Notes under the pieces: generated by a model
What the model saw: only the letters and a program-made list of their open reading frames with translations
Told to the model about the DNA's origin: nothing
The model's database searches: none
Origin: Oreohelix idahoensis
Taxonomy: Eukaryota; Mollusca; Gastropoda; Stylommatophora; Oreohelicidae
Assembly: GCA_024509875.1 (NCBI GenBank)
Contig: JAMPIV010012251.1
Span: forward strand, 186,001 to 250,000
Length of the DNA stretch: 64,000 bases
Direction: 5' to 3'
Made by a program: the position numbers and the translations under genes
Part shown: positions 1 through 10,645 of the stretch, one piece after another
How positions within the stretch are numbered: the first letter of the stretch is position 1
Layout: the number at the start of each line of letters is the position of its first letter

Positions 1-362
1 TCCCAGTGAAACCTCACAAGGTAGCTTACAACAATTCACTTCAATCGCAAATGTGTGAGATAGGAACGCGATCTTTGCTTTGAGGTGAAGTTAAAATTCG
101 GTAAAATACCATTTAGCTTGAATTTTCTACCGCGTTGTTAATGGAATTACAAGAAGCAAATCATCAGGCTGACATGAAATAAATGTCACATATGGGCTGT
201 AATAATTCCACATTCCAAATATTTAGAAACCTGAAAACAGAAATGATATTATAAGCGTAGATCCTTAGACAGCTCAGTGTTTCTAAAGTAGATACCCATA
301 CTTCATGAGTTGCCTGCCGCTGGTGGATACAGTTTAGGAATATAATAATTCACTTATTCATT
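1..362. other. no recognisable feature
   Basis: AT-rich DNA with no sustained reading frame, tRNA-like box or repeat boundary that I can recognise. It may continue the repeat-rich flank outside the window. Confidence 0.4.
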
Positions 363-655
363 ACTCTATATCTCCAATGGAGCGCAGGCCTTCAACCAAT
401 ACACGCCAAGCCTTCCTGTCATGTGCCATCTGTTCATAGTTTTTTTTCCATGACTTCTTTCTCCTCTATTGTCTATGTCAGTTACCTTCTTCGTGTGTTT
501 TTCGGTCACCCTCTCAATTTATGACAATCTGTATCTTTGTGATTGTCATTTTTATGGTTCAGTTCTCCATATTTGATAGCCATACAGTAGAACTGATTTT
601 AAGTTGAAGATTCTAATTTTGGTATTGAACTTGATTTCTGTTGATTTTCAAAAAC
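363..655 (-). repeat. degenerate RTE-like LINE 3' fragment
   Basis: Read on the minus strand this aligns by eye with the C-terminal coding end of the LINE at 24982-25575. Shared blocks are the 3' end (ggagcgcaggccttc beside gccaagccttcctgtcatg) and the stretch near 570-640 matching the gttctccat...gagttgaagattct region. The middle (about 445-560) is deleted or scrambled. No frame is open. It is an old dead copy; its neighbour at 672-1005 is a separate copy of the same family in the same orientation. Confidence 0.55.
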
Positions 656-671
656 TTCTCAAGGCTTCTCT

Positions 672-1005
672 TTAGGCCTTCAACAAACTTATGACAAGTC
701 TTCTTGTCTCGTACCATCAGCTCAAGGTCTTGTCATGTCTTCTTCACCCCTTACATGTTTTTCTTCATTTCTCTTCTCCAAGTATTCTTCCGTCTTCCTC
801 TGCCATTTTTTTAACCCTGTGTATTCTAGAATAAGGGCTGCCTTATATTGCTATCATTATATTTTCTCAATGTATGCTATATCCATCGCCAGAGTCTTCG
901 TCTCATTTCTTATTCTACTGTCACTTGTCTGGTTCTTGTCATCGGTGTTGTAAAATAATCTTTACAAACTATTTCAGTCTTTCTAGTTTACGCAAACTTT
1001 TCATA
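672..1005 (-). repeat. degenerate RTE-like LINE 3' fragment, second copy
   Basis: The minus strand is collinear with 24976-25310. Landmarks are tcttcttgtctcgtaccatcagctcaag, the tctcttctcc block, agaataagggctgccttatatt, and tatccatcgcca followed by cacttgtctggttcttgtcatc. Many substitutions and small indels destroy the frame. This part of the protein normally carries the arginine-rich C-terminal segment of endonuclease-reverse transcriptase LINEs. Confidence 0.6.
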
Positions 1006-1056
1006 TTCATCTATAACCCTCCACTCCTAAAGGAGCATAGGCCTTCCACAAACACC
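1006..1056 (-). mobile_element. 3' end of RTE-like LINE whose body lies at 24982-25575
   Basis: The minus strand continues the LINE reading frame of 24982-25575. The last codons read FVEGLCS then RSGGL and a stop, the usual end of this family. The 11 bases ccacaaacacc (1046-1056) recur at 24982-24992, which marks the target duplication of the jockey-like LINE inserted between the two halves. Confidence 0.7.
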
Positions 1057-1095
1057 TTCTTCTTCTTCTTCTTTCGTTCGCTTGAACTATATTGT

Positions 1096-4000
1096 CTATA
1101 TCTGCAATGTTGTTTCTTCTATAAACTTCACTCTCTTTTGTAGTTCATACAGAGGTCCATATAGTTTTGCTTCCAGTGTTGTTTCTCTGGGCCAGTGGGT
1201 TTGCCTCAATATATCATATTCGGGGCAATCTTGAATTACGTGCTCCGCAGTCTGGGGTACCTGTCCGCATGTACACATGGCTGAATTGTCAATCTTGAAT
1301 TTTGTATACATGTGGCTGCGGAGGCGGTTGTGTCCTGTTCTGAGGCGCAGAATGACTATTTGTTCTGATCTGTTCATAGCTTGGTAGTCATCCTGCGTTG
1401 GTGTTGGTGGCTTTCTGATAGATTTGATCATCTTTTTCTTCTGATGGTACGTAACTGGTACATCCGGTTGCTCGTCTGCAGCACCTTCTTTAGCCAGTCC
1501 GTCTGCTCTCTCGTTTCCAGGTATTCCACAATGAGAGTATCCACTGCATGGCGACCCTGCGCTGGTTGCACAGTTCAGAAAGTAGGGCTTGTATGCCTGG
1601 CAATTTTCTGGACTGAAGTGCTTGGAGTGCTGATCTTGCATCTGTCAGGAATACTACAGGCTGTGGACCGAGATTGGTGTTCAGTAGTTTCTCAGTTGCC
1701 ACCTTGAATGCCTGGACTTCTGCATCATAGTTGTTACAGAATTTCCCCGTTGGTACTCTGACCGTATCCCATGTGTTGTTTGGGTATTCTATGTACACTC
1801 CTGCTCCTCCATTCTTTACTGCATTCTGTGCTGACCCATCCGTGTATACTCGGACCCAGAGGTCCTGTGGGTATTCATCATCCAGGAAACTGAGAGTGAC
1901 TGTCCTACGTTGCACGCTGTTCTGTTCATCCCTGTCGAATATTCCTTTCACTTTTGTGTGGATGTGTACTGGTAGTCCATGCTCCTCTCTCCAAGGGGTT
2001 TGTTCTGGCACAGACGTTAGGGGGCTGTTAACTTCAGGCAGGTCTGAGGTTTGTCTACGAAATCGTTTGGCATGGTGGATAAAGCTGCTTCTTTTCAGTC
2101 GCCCCATTGCTAAGTTTTGGAATATGTCCTTCATTGGATGGCTCGGCATACAGAGGAACTTTTCTGCCTGTGTTAGCACTTTCGTGTCTCTGCGTTCTCT
2201 CAGTGCTTGTATCCTCCCCATTTTCTCCATCTCCACTATAGGCGTTGATTTCATTGCCCCCGTGATGACCCTAAGCACCTGGTTTTGCACCTTATCTAGC
2301 TCTTGTAATGTGGTGTTTGATGCTGGACACCACGCAATTGACCCATATTCCAGGTGTGGTCGTATGCCCTGCTGGTAAACTTTACTAAGTATTTTCCAGC
2401 TGGCTCCCCATGTGGTTCCATTTAGTTTTCTCAGGATGGCTAACTTCCTCCTGGCCTTTGTTGCTGCCTTGTTGATGTGCTGCTTCCATGCTAGCCTATC
2501 ATCGAATGTAACTGCGAGATAGGTGGGTTGTTTATCTTCTCTCAGGAGCTCTTCGTTTATCTTGATGACACCAGCTTTTTGTTTGGGAGAGAGGGTGAAG
2601 AGCGTAGTGCTGCACTTGTCTGTGTTGATGCTGACACACCATCTATTTGCCCATGAGGTTAAGGCATCTATAGCTCTTTGTAGCAGTTTGGTGGCCACTA
2701 TTGCATGCTCATCTGTGCACCATATTACCAGGTCATCAGCGTACATTGCCACTTTCATTCCATGTGGTAGTTCAGCAACCAGGTCGTTGATGTAGACTAG
2801 GAAAAGTGTGGGGGACAGAACCCCTCCCTGAGGGAAGCCATGACGCAGTAGAATTTTCTTACTCTTGAGGCCATCTAGTTGTACTCGGGCTCTTCTGTTA
2901 TGCAAGTATGCTTTCACCCATTTGTACATCTTACCATTCACTCTACAATTTCTCAGTGTCTTCAGAAGCCCTTCTTTCCAAACCTTGTCAAATGCTTTCC
3001 TTAGATCTATCCATGCTGCTAGTACCAGTTTCTTATCTTGGAACGCATCCTCAATCTCTTGGGAAAGGTAAGTTGCCTGATCTTCGGTGGAATAACACTG
3101 CCTAAAGCCTGCCTGCTGTGGTACAAGAAGGTTTTCACTTTCAAGGTACCACTGTAGCCTGAGGTTGATGATACGTTCCATTGTTTTGCAGAGGCAGCTT
3201 GTAAGGCTGATTGGTCTGTAGCTGGAGGCAGTGGAACTGTCTTTTCCTGGTTTTAGGAGTGGTATCATGATTGCTTCCCTCCAGGTCTGTGGAACTGTGC
3301 CTGAGTTCCAACTGATATTGAAGATCTGCAGCAGCTTTGTTTTTGCTGCGGTTCCCAAGTTCTTAATCATTTCATTGGACACTCCATCAACTCCTGGCGA
3401 CTTTCTCATTTTCAATTTGGATATTGCAAGCTCCAGTTCTCTGAATGTGATTGGTGCCTTCATAACTTCAGGTATGGTTCCATCTCGTTCTGCATATTGT
3501 TGTTTCTCACGAGTCTCCTGGTGCTTCTCTGGGCTAACTTCGATGTTGTTGTCTTTAGCAAAGGAGTCTGCAAAGTGATCAGCATCCTTTTTTCCCATGA
3601 GGATGTTTCCATCTTTGTACAGAGCAATCCTTGAGTTTCTCTCTGTACCTTCATCGTTAAGTTGTTTTACCAGCTTCCACAGTTTCCTCGTATCTCTTTC
3701 GAAGTTCAAGGACTCTGTTTTCTCCTTCCAGCTTCTTCGCCTGGCCTGCAACTTGGCACTTTGAAATTTGGCCTTAGCTTGCTGGTAGTTATTGTGGTGT
3801 TCTTGGCATGGACTGGTCTCTGCCTGCTTTCGAGATGTTTCCACGTCGTTGTGCAGCTGCTCTAGTTCACTATTCCAATATGGTTTGTAGTGCTTACGAG
3901 CCCCTCTAGGTATTGTTTCACGAGCAGCCTGTAATATGCATCTGCTGAATTCATCGACTAGCTTATTGATGTCTTTGTCTACAGTCAGATCTCTAGCCAG

Positions 4001-4210
4001 TATACTAGTACGGTGCTGGTACATTGTCCAGTCTGCCTTCTTGTAGTTCCACCTAGAGAGAGTGCTGCTCTCCTTGACAAGTTCATTTTCCACAATTAGG
4101 AAGACTGGCGGTGGTCGCTGCCTCCAAGTTGTTTCCCTACAACGCGTGTGGTGTTCCACTCCAGGCCGGGTGAGTGGAATGCCAGGTCTGGTGTAGAGGT
4201 GGTGTGCCAT
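1096..4210 (-). pseudogene. LINE reverse transcriptase and RNase H, frameshifted near the 3' end
   Basis: A long minus-strand frame (4210 down to 1490) continues, after one frameshift near 1550, into a second frame ending at 1096. It carries the tail of the endonuclease, then reverse transcriptase (SPGVDGVSNEMI about residue 270, AFDKVW, GFPQGGVLSP, catalytic MYADDLVIW about residue 490). RNase H type I follows (YTDGSAQ about residue 793, AEVQAF, LTDARSAL, and HCGIPGNERAD after the frameshift). A Cys-rich end (MCTCGQVP...HVIQDCP) is typical of RNase H-bearing LINEs. Catalytic residues are intact, so inactivation is recent or due only to indels. The first Met at 4210 is not a biological start. 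Confidence 0.85.
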
Positions 4211-4948
4211 GATCTCGAGTAGAAGGTTGGTGGGTCGATTGGCTGGTTAATCAGGATAAGCCCATTGTCATCCTGCCAGTTTTCAAGCTCCTCACCTCTC
4301 CTGTCCATGTGATCATAGCCCCAGCTCTGTGAGTGGCTGTTGAAGTCTCCGCATACAATCAGTCTTTCTTTTGCTGGGATTGTATCCAGTGCCAGTGGGC
4401 GGTCGCTCGGACTGAACTTTCTGTCCTGAGATGAAGCATCTGGTATTCCGCCCCCTCCATATATGTTTCAAGCTGACATGCACTGATGTTATTCCTCACG
4501 AGTGTCAGTATTCCACCCTTTCGCCTGTCTATTCGGTCAGATCGGTAGCACTGGTAGCCTCTGATTTTGAAGGCTATGTCCTTGTTGAGGTGGGTTTCTT
4601 GCAAGCAACATACATTTACTTGCTCTTCATTCAAGATATTTTCGAGCTCTAATTTTTTGCTGTAGCCGTCCTTTTTACTATTGACGCCTTCAGCATTCCA
4701 GTGCATTATTTTAAATGGTCTTTTCTTTGCTTGGCCAGTAGCTCTATTCTCATGCCTCCTGGCTCCACGGGGCAATTGAGAAGGACCCCCAGTAGTAGGG
4801 GTTGGACCCTTCCGAGGCAGAGGGCCCGGCACTGCGCCTGCCTGGGTGTCCGTCACAGGGCGAGTGCCATAACGTTTTGCAGATATAGGCATACTTCCAT
4901 AGCGCATGTGCGTGGCATCCTGATTGCTGTGGTGCGCCTCTTGGCTGG
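4104..4948 (-). pseudogene. LINE endonuclease domain, frameshifted
   Basis: Minus-strand segments coding an EEP-family endonuclease, which nicks target DNA to prime reverse transcription. Visible motifs in order are IMHWNAEGV (start of the domain, metal-binding Asn), CCLQETHL (catalytic Glu), the GGILTLVR strand, VCGDFNSHSQSWG (catalytic Asp/Asn) and GGSDHR (catalytic Ser-Asp-His). The frame changes near 4405, between MLHLR and SPSDRPLALDT, and again near 4103, between SDHR and PVFLIVE. Upstream residues rich in Gly, Pro and Arg link to the remainder at 24837-24981. All catalytic motifs survive in sequence, but no single frame joins them. Confidence 0.8.
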
Positions 4949-5849
4949 TGTCGTGAAGTATTCTAATCCACATATATAAATTATCAGGTAAATGCAAAGC
5001 CTAACAAATAAATTTAATAAAAGAAAAGAGCAATGGTAAAATAACAGTGCTGTCACAAAGAATGTACTCGAAATCCCCCTTTGTTTTATGCTTCGTCTGC
5101 AAATTGTAACGTTTCCACGTTAAATATAAGCCACTGCATAAATACAAGCGTTTCCACAACACATTAAAACGGGTATTGCATTTCTAAGAAAAACATTGAG
5201 AGGCACACTGCGTAATGACCTAAATTAATCCTAACATTAATTATACTACGTTACCAAAACGAACGAACAGATGGACTAAAGGATAGAGAGAGGGGAGAGG
5301 CAGAAAGCCGAACGCATGCAAAATTAAACACGCGTCTCGCTATTAATGCCACCCCAACAAGCGTAACGCGATACACAATTACTACTATCACGCGTGTAAG
5401 GCCACATGCACTAACTTTTTCGGACGGACAGTGATAAAAACACTAACCTTCCCAGAGTTAGGTTTTAAAAAACCTGGAAAACGCTTATTAGAAAAGATAA
5501 CATTAGATGGGTTTACGTTTGAAAACATTACAGTACCCAGACAGCACATCTTCGAAACAGGAGGTAGAAGAAATTGCATATTTTGAACGCAGCCACTTAG
5601 CTCTTTTAAATTTGTATATTTGGGTTCCTTAGGGCTTGCTGACAAAGAATATGTAAAACGTTACGCAAATAGTCTAGGAATTAACAAGTTATAGCCAAAA
5701 TAAAATGATGGTGCTGTCAGACAACACCCAAAATCAGAATCGCTCAGTGGTAGATTTTTTAAACCACCATTGTACGGGAAATGGGCCACAAGTTACATTT
5801 GAACTGATTGGCTGGAATGATATGTAAGGCTAAACACGATTAGTCGGAC

Positions 5850-6041
5850 TATAAATGCTATCCTTGGTTGTTAGGGGAGACGTAGGAAGGTAAAATTTTT
5901 TCAAACACTTGTCGAAACGTGGCTCCATTGGCCAGACTCGCTGATATAATCACTTAGGAGCGTTAGTTCGAGACCACTAGTTCAAATAAGCTTGATAAAG
6001 CAACAGTGCGTTGAAGCCAGCTCATATTTTTGCTAAATAAA
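5850..6041 (+). promoter_or_regulatory. LTR A TATA box and poly(A) signal
   Basis: TATAAAT (5850-5856) lies in cggactataaatgctatcc, and AATAAA (6036-6041) in gctaaataaaagcctgg. Both are kept at equivalent places in every LTR of the family: B 11554 and 11741, C 17808 and 17995, and the solo LTR 51852 and 52037. The transcription start is inferred about 30 bp after the TATA box, near ttaggggagacg; it is not shown by the sequence itself. Confidence 0.65.
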
Positions 6042-6134
6042 AGCCTGGAACATAAGCAGATGGGAATTTGTGCCAGTATTTGTGCCAGAATTCATTGCTA
6101 GTCAACGTATCTGTGTTTATTTCCATGAATTGTG

Positions 6135-6516
6135 GTAAGCTTGAAACATTCAGTATCTTTTAATGAAAATTGAATGTGAATTGTTAATTTATGCCTGTAT
6201 ATATGTGTAGTTCAGTAGCAAACATGATGTAAAGCCTATAATGCTCCAGCCTGAACAGAAGGTGTCGGAGGGAAGTAACACTGCATGGAATAGCCAAATA
6301 GTACACTGACACCTAGATTATTGATTAGAAGAAATAATGCTGGAAGTGCAGAGGCGTAGTAACCATTAAGGAGGTTAATACTGGTATAAAGTATTTCAGA
6401 TGAAGCTGACAGTTGGCCTAACGCTCTGAACTCAATGTTTGTGATGTATTGTGCTCAGTGTAGAACTAGAGTATCAATTAGTTATGAAGTAGAAGGTACA
6501 TCCTTCTTGTTTTCAA
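6135..6516 (+). other. putative U5 intron in LTR A (acceptor mutated)
   Basis: A 382-bp segment beginning GTAAGCTTG after exon end attgtg. In LTRs D and E it ends in the pyrimidine-rich tccttcttgttttcag. In LTR A the last base and the next exon base are both A (ttttcaaagacc), so this copy has lost its acceptor AG. Removing the segment gives attgtg joined to ggaccg, which is exactly what LTRs B and C have. Equivalent introns are 20642-21023 (LTR D) and 23576-23957 (LTR E), also 382 bp. Confidence 0.75.
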
Positions 6517-7392
6517 AGACCGTGGTCTTGACGTTATTGAGCAGCACCTGGTCATGGCTTGGCTGAATCCAGAGTCGGACAGCATACTCCTTGGTCCATT
6601 TAGCTATCAGTGAGGTGTCTCCAGAGCCCAGGGGAGAAATCGAGCAGAGGAGTCTTTTCCTGCCGCCATCACGCAAGATAAGCTGATGTGGCCAGCTGAG
6701 CTCAACATTATGTACCCCCATCTTAAAATGACATTGTAAAAATAACATTAAGAGGGGAATTAAATTGTTTTAATATCAGGAACTGAGAACATCTCCAATA
6801 CTAGTTCCAATAAAGACAAACTATTGAAGTCATGATGACAAATACCAACAGAGCTTGAACAAAACAAAACCAGTATTACCTCATATTACTACTACACAAC
6901 TAACACACATAGGATACTATTAAAAATAGATGTCACTACAAGATTCATATTAATAAATTCTGTACTTATAACTTGTAATTAAAATTGATTGTGACTCCTG
7001 GTTCCTTTGTATTTGAATCAGGACACATATACATTCATGACAGCAATGAATACATATTGTTATTTGAAAAGTTATCAGTGACTCCTTTAAGATATCCTTT
7101 AGAGTGTTATATGTATGTGAGTGTCACAGTGTTGTCAAGTGTGGTGGAATAAATTAAATTGTTTATCTGTCTGTTGTTGTTATGACTTACACTTCATCAT
7201 ACACATACCCTAGACATATAACGTAGTCATCACACTATTCCAGAATAATTCTGACTGAGGTATACATATGTGGCAGCAAGTAAGGTTATATATATAATAC
7301 ACTACTCTTATTAGATATATATACCTTCACAGCTGATCTCAGTCAGTACACTAAGTCCCCTATAAATATTTATAACATCCCACTTCACCACA

Positions 7393-7596
7393 TATATTGG
7401 GGTCTCGCTCTTGGGATTTTGAATCTTTACCTATTAAAAATAGTGGGGGTAATTCACTTCAGGGAATATAAGAATTAAAAGGTATCCTTGGGTGGAATTA
7501 AATAAGGTTGAGCTCACGGTGCCTGTGTTGTCCATTAGATATATATTTAGAGATTGAATTGTTGGTTAGACATTGTATAAATTTACCTGATAGACA
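7393..7596 (+). other. element 1 leader with primer-binding-site-like stretch
   Basis: Five bases after the LTR end, tggggtctcgctcttggg (from 7398) starts with TGG as expected for pairing to a tRNA CCA end. I cannot name the primer tRNA. The rest is a short untranslated leader ending at gacaATGg, a good start context. Element 2 has the same leader at 12715-12916. Confidence 0.55.
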
Positions 7597-9636
7597 ATGG
7601 CGGACCTGGCCAAATTTCGATCTGCTGCTATTCAGACTGCAAAAGAGTTAGGATTAGATGGGCAAGTTATGGTTGCCTATGTCACTACGGAATGTGACAA
7701 ATTTATTGAACGCGAAGAAAGAAGGTTTGAAGCCGAAAGAAAGTTAGAGGCTAAAAGGGAAATTAAGAAGTTACAATTTGAGGCTGAGGCTGAGACTAAG
7801 AGGTTGCAGATTGAGGCTGAGGCTAAGAAATTGGAAGCAGAAAGAGAAGACAAAAGATTAGCTGCAGAAAGAGAAGAGAAGAAATTAGCTGCAGAAAGAG
7901 AAGACAAGAAATTAGCTGCAGAAAGGGAAGCAGAAGATAAAAGATTACAAAGGGAACATGAGTTACGACTTAGGGAGTTTGAGTTTCAGGGCCATGCTCC
8001 TGAAAATGGTGCCAGTCCCTTTGCCTCTGATGCCACTGCTAGCCAAGGAGCCTCAACCTCAGCTATGAATTTTCATTTAGATCATTTTGTTGAGAAAGAC
8101 GATGATATAGAGAGCTACCTAAATAGGTATGAACTATTAGCTACCACGTATGGGTTAGAGAGAGAAAGGTGGAGCTTAAAGTTATCTCAAGGACTTCGTG
8201 GGGCAGCTTATGAAGTTTTTGCAAAAATGAGCAGAGGTGATCAGGAAAATTATGACATGCTAAAGCAGGCCCTTTTGTTAAGATATGAAAAGAATGCAGA
8301 ATTCTATAGGAAAAAATTTAGGAATGATAGACTACTGTCAGGTGAAACCTATCACCAGTTTTCTGCACGAATAGAGACATACTTGGAGAAATGGACTTCT
8401 CTGGGGAAAACCCAAGATCTTAAGGAAATGGTCCTTATAGAGCAATTAAGAGAGTCCATGGCTCCAGACCTGAGAAAGTTTCTCATGGAACAAGGTGCAG
8501 AGAGGCTGGGTGAGTTGCTAAATGTTGCTGAAAGGTATCAAGCAGCTCAAGCAGAGGTAACAGGTAATAAAAAGAAACAGGTGGATAACTTTAGGGCACC
8601 ACAGAACTTTAATCAATTTGATCCTAGAGATCAAAACAAAAGTAAGCACCAGTTTGATAGGCCACGGTATGAAAATAAAAATAAATTCCCACAATTCGAT
8701 GAAAGGAAATATGATGAAAGAAAATCTTTCAACCAAGGAAAAAGGTGGTGTAAAAATTGTCAGATGGACAATCATGACACTGACCGTTGCAGAAGGAAAC
8801 TTGTGTATATGGCAACCCTTCAGGTCAGGTCGACCTCAAGACAGGAGGAGGATATTATGTTAGATACCACTCCAGAAGAGATGAGGAAGGCACAGGCTGG
8901 GGATAAAACACTCAAGCCTTGTTTCAGAAAATTGTCAACTTGTCATACAACTCCAGGCAAGGGAGATTTTTACATGAAAAACAAGTTGATGTATAGGAAG
9001 ACTGGAGCTAGATCCAAAGGTCAGGGACAGCGGGTACTTCCTAAAAGATATAGGGCAGACTTAATAAGGAGCCTACATGTGAAACCAGATGGGGACCATG
9101 AGAAGATAGGTACCATCATTCAAAAGGTGGCTCACAATTATTATTGGCCCAAGGCAAGATGGGACATTGAGAATTTTGTAGAAAGGTGTAGCATAGCACA
9201 TGAGGGAACACCCACAAGTGGGAACATGGATCAGGACCTGGACACGCCACGGGGCAAAATTAGGCCTGATAATAAAAAGAAAAATAGATTTGATAAAGTG
9301 GACCAAATGGAATGGGAAGCCCCTTTTCACGGACAAGCTTCACTTAACTGTTTTACAATGGCCACTATGCGGAGAGTGCAAAAAGATGTCTTACTCCAGG
9401 ATAAGCCGACAATCCCTCAATCGGACTTAAACAAACTGGAGGAAGAGGATGTAGAGAGGAAATCTCTCATCAAGAATTTTAAGTGGGGAGAAAGCCCCAA
9501 GACAAGAAAAATTGGTAGCGGTCGTTTTGTGAATGGTAATTCTGGGAAGAAAAATCATCACTATAGAGCTTCGAGTGGAAGAGACCATACCGGTGCATGG
9601 ACAAATAGGTCCACAAAATTAAAGGTCCATATGTAG
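7597..9636 (+). CDS. gag: Gag with appended integrase zinc-binding domain (element 1)
   Basis: 679 residues starting MADLAKF. An N-terminal region is followed by a highly charged coiled coil (about residues 35-125) with repeated KKLAAERED-like units, then an alpha-helical capsid of the SCAN-like retrotransposon Gag type (DHFVEKDDD to RYQAAQAEV). A Lys/Asn-rich linker and one CCHC knuckle (CKNCQMDNHDTDRC) follow. After it comes no protease but an integrase N-terminal zinc domain (VLPKRYRADLI, HVKPDGDH, NYYWP, VERC). The expected last Cys is replaced: CSIAH instead of CxxC. The catalytic core is absent. Structure and stop are shared with 12917-14929, so this is a family feature rather than damage to one copy. 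Confidence 0.85.
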   Translation: MADLAKFRSAAIQTAKELGLDGQVMVAYVTTECDKFIEREERRFEAERKLEAKREIKKLQFEAEAETKRLQIEAEAKKLEAEREDKRLAAEREEKKLAAEREDKKLAAEREAEDKRLQREHELRLREFEFQGHAPENGASPFASDATASQGASTSAMNFHLDHFVEKDDDIESYLNRYELLATTYGLERERWSLKLSQGLRGAAYEVFAKMSRGDQENYDMLKQALLLRYEKNAEFYRKKFRNDRLLSGETYHQFSARIETYLEKWTSLGKTQDLKEMVLIEQLRESMAPDLRKFLMEQGAERLGELLNVAERYQAAQAEVTGNKKKQVDNFRAPQNFNQFDPRDQNKSKHQFDRPRYENKNKFPQFDERKYDERKSFNQGKRWCKNCQMDNHDTDRCRRKLVYMATLQVRSTSRQEEDIMLDTTPEEMRKAQAGDKTLKPCFRKLSTCHTTPGKGDFYMKNKLMYRKTGARSKGQGQRVLPKRYRADLIRSLHVKPDGDHEKIGTIIQKVAHNYYWPKARWDIENFVERCSIAHEGTPTSGNMDQDLDTPRGKIRPDNKKKNRFDKVDQMEWEAPFHGQASLNCFTMATMRRVQKDVLLQDKPTIPQSDLNKLEEEDVERKSLIKNFKWGESPKTRKIGSGRFVNGNSGKKNHHYRASSGRDHTGAWTNRSTKLKVHM

Positions 9637-9638
9637 CT

Positions 9639-10645
9639 TTGTTAAGAACGTGGACTGATGAAAAGGCAGAGGAAAACATTACATCTTCATACCAATATGT
9701 GAATGAGCTGACCACTCGTTTAAAAACTGGCTGGAAACTTGCCAATGAAAATTTGAAACAAGCCAGGAAGAAACATGCTGCCTATTATAACAGGAAGGCG
9801 AAAGACAGAAATTTGGCGGTGGGAGAGAAGTTACTGCTTCTTTTGCCCGGGAGTCAGAATAAGTTACAAATTGGATGGCAGGGTCCATATACAGTTCTAG
9901 AGAAGGTGTCTAGAACAAATTATAAGATAGATAAGAAAGGGAAAGAAAAAATCTATCATGTGAATCTCCTGAAGAAATATTTGGAAAGAGAACATCAGGA
10001 AGAGACACACTTGTTGACCTTGTCCATCGCCATGGAGATGAAAAAGGAACCACTTTCATCATTTGAATATCCATTACACCCCTGTGAAACAGCAGCACAG
10101 GTGAAAATCAGTACACATTTAACGAAAACTCAGAAAGAGAGAGTGCAACAGGTTCTAAATAATCATGCAGAGGTGTTAACAGACCGACCAGGGCATACAA
10201 ACCTATTGGAATATGATATGAAACTGATAGACCCCACACCTGTCTGTATGAAACCATATTCGATTCCGTTTGCTAAGGAGAAAGCTTTGAAGGAAGAGAT
10301 AGACTATCTGTTGAAGGAAGGAATTATTTCGCACAGTGAATCTTCATATAGTTCCGGTGTTGTACTCTTAAGGAAGCCCTCTGGAGAACATAGACTCTGT
10401 ATAGATTACAGGAGACTGAATGCTATTACAGAAGGACAGGTGGATCCATTGCCGGATACAAATCAGCTGTTTCCCAGACTAAATAAAGCTAAATATTTCT
10501 CAAAAGTGGATCTGAGTAAAGGATACTATCAGATTCCAGTAAAGCCTGAGGTTAGACCATACCTAGCTTTTAGTACCTCAGAAGGACACTATGAGTTTAA
10601 TAGATTGCCATTTGGATTGAAGAATGCGCCTAGTGTCTTCTCTAG
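9639..10645 (+). pseudogene. pol: pol: integrase C-terminal domain and truncated reverse transcriptase (element 1)
   Basis: The open frame is in the -1 frame relative to gag and overlaps its end; the in-frame reading KGPYVALLRTWTDE has no ATG here (ttg at 9639). It codes the integrase C-terminal domain with the GPY motif (GWQGPYTVL), then the reverse transcriptase N-terminal half (KPYSIPFAKEKAL, GVVLLRKPSGEHRLCIDYRRLN, FSKVDLSKGYYQIPV, FGLKNAPSVFS). It stops at 10645, where element 2 was inserted with duplication TCTAG. The 3' continuation lies at 18969-19455. Catalytic MDD and RNase H are missing from this copy. Confidence 0.85.

Larger units (their letters stand above)
1057..4948 (-). mobile_element. 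jockey/I-like non-LTR retrotransposon (RNase H-bearing), main part
   Basis: A minus-strand LINE whose 3' end at 1057 is a (GAA)n tail and whose 5' remainder, interrupted by the LTR element, is 24837-24981. It codes for an apurinic-type endonuclease, reverse transcriptase and RNase H. The matching 11-bp sequence at 1046-1056 and 24982-24992 is its target-site duplication. Total length without the LTR insert is about 4.0 kb. No ORF1 (Gag-like) region is visible, so it is probably 5' truncated. Three frame breaks (about 4405, 4103 and 1550) show it is dead. Clade assignment (I/Nimb versus Jockey) is uncertain from reading alone. Confidence 0.85.
4949..7392 (+). repeat. LTR A, long (intron-containing) type, 5' LTR of element 1
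   Basis: 2444 bp, starting TGTCGTGAAG and ending CTTCACCACA. It is the true partner of LTR E; only a handful of differences are visible by eye, so the insertion is young. Promoter TATAAAT at 5850-5856 and AATAAA at 6036-6041 divide it into U3 (about 0.93 kb), a short R and an unusually long U5 (about 1.3 kb). It carries the 382-bp intron-like segment, here with the acceptor changed from CAG to CAA. Confidence 0.92.

Noticed and set aside
5388..5645. Antisense frame of about 85 codons in U3 (MSASPKEPKY...) seen in several LTRs
   Set aside because: It recurs only because the LTRs are copies. In the diverged solo LTR it has indels and a changed end, and no codon-level conservation or domain supports it.
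6482..6748. Minus-strand frame overlapping the U5 intron acceptor in LTRs A, D and E
   Set aside because: Changes length between copies and is broken by the intron-less form; no recognisable motif.
7677..7907. Ser/Leu-rich minus-strand frame opposite the Gag coiled coil
   Set aside because: Mirror of the repetitive Glu/Lys/Ala codons on the coding strand.
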